Of a DNA stretch of 64,000 nt, positions 62,244 through 64,000 are shown in pieces; within the stretch, counting starts at the first letter, position 1; each line of letters begins with the position of its first letter. The notes under the pieces were generated by a model. It had not been told where the DNA came from and did not search any database. It saw only the letters and a program-made list of their open reading frames with translations. Made by a program: the position numbers and the translations under genes. The DNA is from an uncultured Lachnospiraceae bacterium (GTDB lineage: Bacteria > Bacillota > Clostridia > Lachnospirales > Lachnospiraceae). The stretch is taken from positions 9,993 to 73,992 of the forward strand of contig CAJTSB010000013.1 in assembly GCA_910578825.1 (NCBI GenBank). The letters are read 5' to 3'.

Positions 62244-62894
62244 TTATGATAGAAAGCATTTTCTATTTGATTCTATATTGCCATCTTTCATCGTGATAAT
62301 CTCATCCGCCTGCGCTGCAAGATACTTGCTGTGCGTTACTACAATAACGCACTTTCCAAGTTCATGCGCCGTTCTTTTCAGCAATTCTATGATTTCCCCT
62401 GCCGTGTTTTCATCAAGGTTCCCTGTCGGCTCATCCGCAAGCAGCACTTTTGCGTTACTTGCCAATGCCCTTGCAATTGCAACCCGTTGTTGCTGACCGC
62501 CTGACAACTGTAGGACATTTCTTTTCCAATCCTCATAAGGGATGTTTACTTTTTCCAATAAATCCTGAGGTTTTTTCGTTCCGCCAAGCCGTACATTTTC
62601 CTCTGTCGTCAGATAATCGATCAAGTTATAATTTTGAAAAACCAATGAAACATGATGCTTTCTGTGATAGTTAAGTCCCTTTTCCTGTATATTTACACCA
62701 TCATATGAAATTGTTCCTTTCACAGGCGTATCCAGTCCTGCAAGCAAAGACAGAAACGTTGTTTTGCCTGCCCCGCTTGCACCGACAATCGTATAAAATT
62801 TCTTTTCCTCAAATTGCATGGAAACATTTTTTAAAATCTCTTTTTCTTTCTGCGATTTATAAGCGTAACTCACATTTTTGACTTCTAATACCAT
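62244..62894 (-). CDS. ABC transporter ATP-binding protein
   Basis: A 216-residue MacB/LolD-type ATPase. Walker A is GASGAGKTT near residue 38, the signature LSGGQQQRVAIARA near 130, Walker B LLADEPTGNLDE near 150 and the H-loop VVTHSK. It lies 11 bp after the FtsX-type permease gene and will energise it. The C-terminus is short. Confidence 0.92.
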   Translation of the reverse strand: MVLEVKNVSYAYKSQKEKEILKNVSMQFEEKKFYTIVGASGAGKTTFLSLLAGLDTPVKGTISYDGVNIQEKGLNYHRKHHVSLVFQNYNLIDYLTTEENVRLGGTKKPQDLLEKVNIPYEDWKRNVLQLSGGQQQRVAIARALASNAKVLLADEPTGNLDENTAGEIIELLKRTAHELGKCVIVVTHSKYLAAQADEIITMKDGNIESNRKCFLS

Positions 62895-62905
62895 TGTTTG
62901 TCCTC

Positions 62906-64000
62906 CTAACTAATTTCACTGAAAATATCTTTTGGATTTTTACGGGCAATCAGAATGCCGGCAGCTCCAACCGCTATTACAACCAACAACGCCACACCGA
63001 ACCAATCGTACAGCATGAGTTCCGGCGTGACGACAACGGAAACGCCTGTAACTGTTTCTTCTGAATCCTCCGCAGATTTTGCAACTTTTCCTTCCTCTAA
63101 GACAGACTGCTCATCTGCCTGCTGTACCTGTTGCTGCACAAGATAAGACGCTGTAATTTTAGAAACGGAAGGTGCAGCCGTAAAAGAAAGGAATATGGCA
63201 ACAGTAGCTATCATGAATGCTTCCAATAATATCTGCCCAAATATTTTTATCTTCGGTGTGCCAAGGGCTAAAAAAATCCCAATTTCCTGCACCCTCCCTT
63301 TCATCCAAAAAATAAATACCAAAAATAAGATAATTAAGCTGGCTCCTGCAACTACGATGACTAATATTTGGCTGACATTCTCCAAATCATTAAAATTTTT
63401 GGACATCTTATCAATGTTTCCATTGTTGTCAATTAAATCATAGCGTTCCCATCCAATATTGACTTTCTGTATCTCTTTTTTTATTTCATCGTATTGATTC
63501 ACGTCTGCCACTTTGAAATATGCTTTTTCATACAATGCCCCCGATGTACTTCCTTCTGCTTTTTCTGGAAATCCTAAATCTGTAAAGATAATATTTTCAG
63601 AACGGTAAGTATCTCCAGACATAACAGGCGTCATTTTCTGCTGAACCCTGTAAATCCCAACAATTTCCGCCGCAAAGACAGCTGCATTCTCTACATCACG
63701 GCGGTCATTGAATTGTATCCTGTTTCCAACCGACAAGTTGTTTTTTTCGGCAAGTTCTTCTGAAATCACGCATACATCCGTATCTTCCTCCGTTATCATC
63801 CGTCCGTCCTTCATTGTCAGATTCCCTGACAGGACATTTGCATCCAATGCCATATCCTTGTTACCGATTAAGCTGACACAGAGCAAATCAGAACTTTGGT
63901 CTACATCATCATCCTCTATTCTGGAGAAATCCACAGGATTTACTGCTGTGACTGCAGTTGTCAAGTTATATTCCGAAATGCCAGAAACAGCGGCAATCTT
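62906..64000 (-). CDS. FtsX-type ABC permease, 5' end beyond the window
   Basis: At least 364 residues; the frame stays open through the right edge (KIAAVSGISEYNLTTAVTAV), so an internal ATG at 63964 is not the start. The visible part is the end of a MacB-like extracellular domain, a helix pair with the coupling sequence EIGIFLALGTPKIKIFGQILLEAF, a Gln/Glu-rich outside loop (about VQQQVQQADEQSVLEEG) and a last helix. Probably exports a peptide or antibiotic together with the ATPase downstream. Confidence 0.85.
   Translation of the reverse strand, partial: KIAAVSGISEYNLTTAVTAVNPVDFSRIEDDDVDQSSDLLCVSLIGNKDMALDANVLSGNLTMKDGRMITEEDTDVCVISEELAEKNNLSVGNRIQFNDRRDVENAAVFAAEIVGIYRVQQKMTPVMSGDTYRSENIIFTDLGFPEKAEGSTSGALYEKAYFKVADVNQYDEIKKEIQKVNIGWERYDLIDNNGNIDKMSKNFNDLENVSQILVIVVAGASLIILFLVFIFWMKGRVQEIGIFLALGTPKIKIFGQILLEAFMIATVAIFLSFTAAPSVSKITASYLVQQQVQQADEQSVLEEGKVAKSAEDSEETVTGVSVVVTPELMLYDWFGVALLVVIAVGAAGILIARKNPKDIFSEIS

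Overview
The window looks like a chromosomal segment of a Gram-positive anaerobe of the Lachnospiraceae (class Clostridia). Supporting signs are the gene set (a stand-alone carB, DUF5721, DUF5713, DUF6320 and DegV proteins, a Csp-like subtilase, an aspS-gatCAB operon behind a T-box), strong AGGAGG-type ribosome sites, Bacillota sigma-A promoters and Tn916-type xis/int remnants. Species cannot be fixed from the sequence alone. Most genes lie on the minus strand.

Layout. 0-5.9 kb: a three-gene acyltransferase / zinc-ribbon membrane protein / esterase cluster, aspartate kinase and a SpoIID-like peptidoglycan-binding protein, then a relic of a VapBC toxin-antitoxin pair (6.0-6.3 kb). 6.4-15.7 kb: small membrane proteins, ilvE, a flavin reductase-like protein, a lone serine recombinase, a nicotinamidase-like hydrolase, ilvB-ilvN, an AEC transporter and folA-thyA. 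15.8-22 kb: carB behind a structured leader, a sodium:solute symporter with an amidohydrolase, and tRNA-Gly(GCC). 22-25 kb: a degenerate FMN-binding-like membrane protein and a large secreted repeat protein. 25.5-28 kb: a TetR-controlled ABC exporter with a clear operator. 28-43 kb: NimA-like protein, DegV, transglutaminase lipoprotein, M18 aminopeptidase, DUF5721, cold-shock protein, LspA-like protein, S8 protease, ClpX, a two-component system with a third membrane-anchored gene, a chemoreceptor and a YwqG-like protein. 43-49.5 kb: a promoter, a T-box and aspS-gatC-gatA-gatB, the set needed for indirect Asn-tRNA (and possibly Gln-tRNA) synthesis. 49.5-56 kb: a large secreted GH-A-type glycosidase, a TtcA-like tRNA thiolase, an ECF sigma/anti-sigma pair and DUF5713.

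56.7-61.3 kb is a decayed integrative element. It sits in the 5' end of a low-molecular-weight phosphotyrosine phosphatase (LMW-PTP) gene. On the left the phosphatase is intact and directly abuts the int/xis relics. On the right lies a second, truncated copy of its first ten codons, sharing a 10-bp core. Inside are a decayed integrase, an xis gene with an in-frame amber codon, frameshifted RelA/SpoT-like and PD-(D/E)XK-like genes, and one intact gene, a Fic-family protein with its own repeat-bearing promoter. The window ends in an ABC exporter whose permease runs off the right edge.

The points most worth following up are the phosphatase-targeting element, a candidate overlapping Glu/Asn specifier (GAAC) in the aspS-gatCAB T-box, mutually exclusive hairpins with a five-codon ORF before carB, the acyltransferase/DUF6320/esterase trio, and a 130-bp imperfect palindrome beside the phosphatase. 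All frameshifts I found fall in accessory genes and none in core genes, which favours real decay over poor sequence quality.
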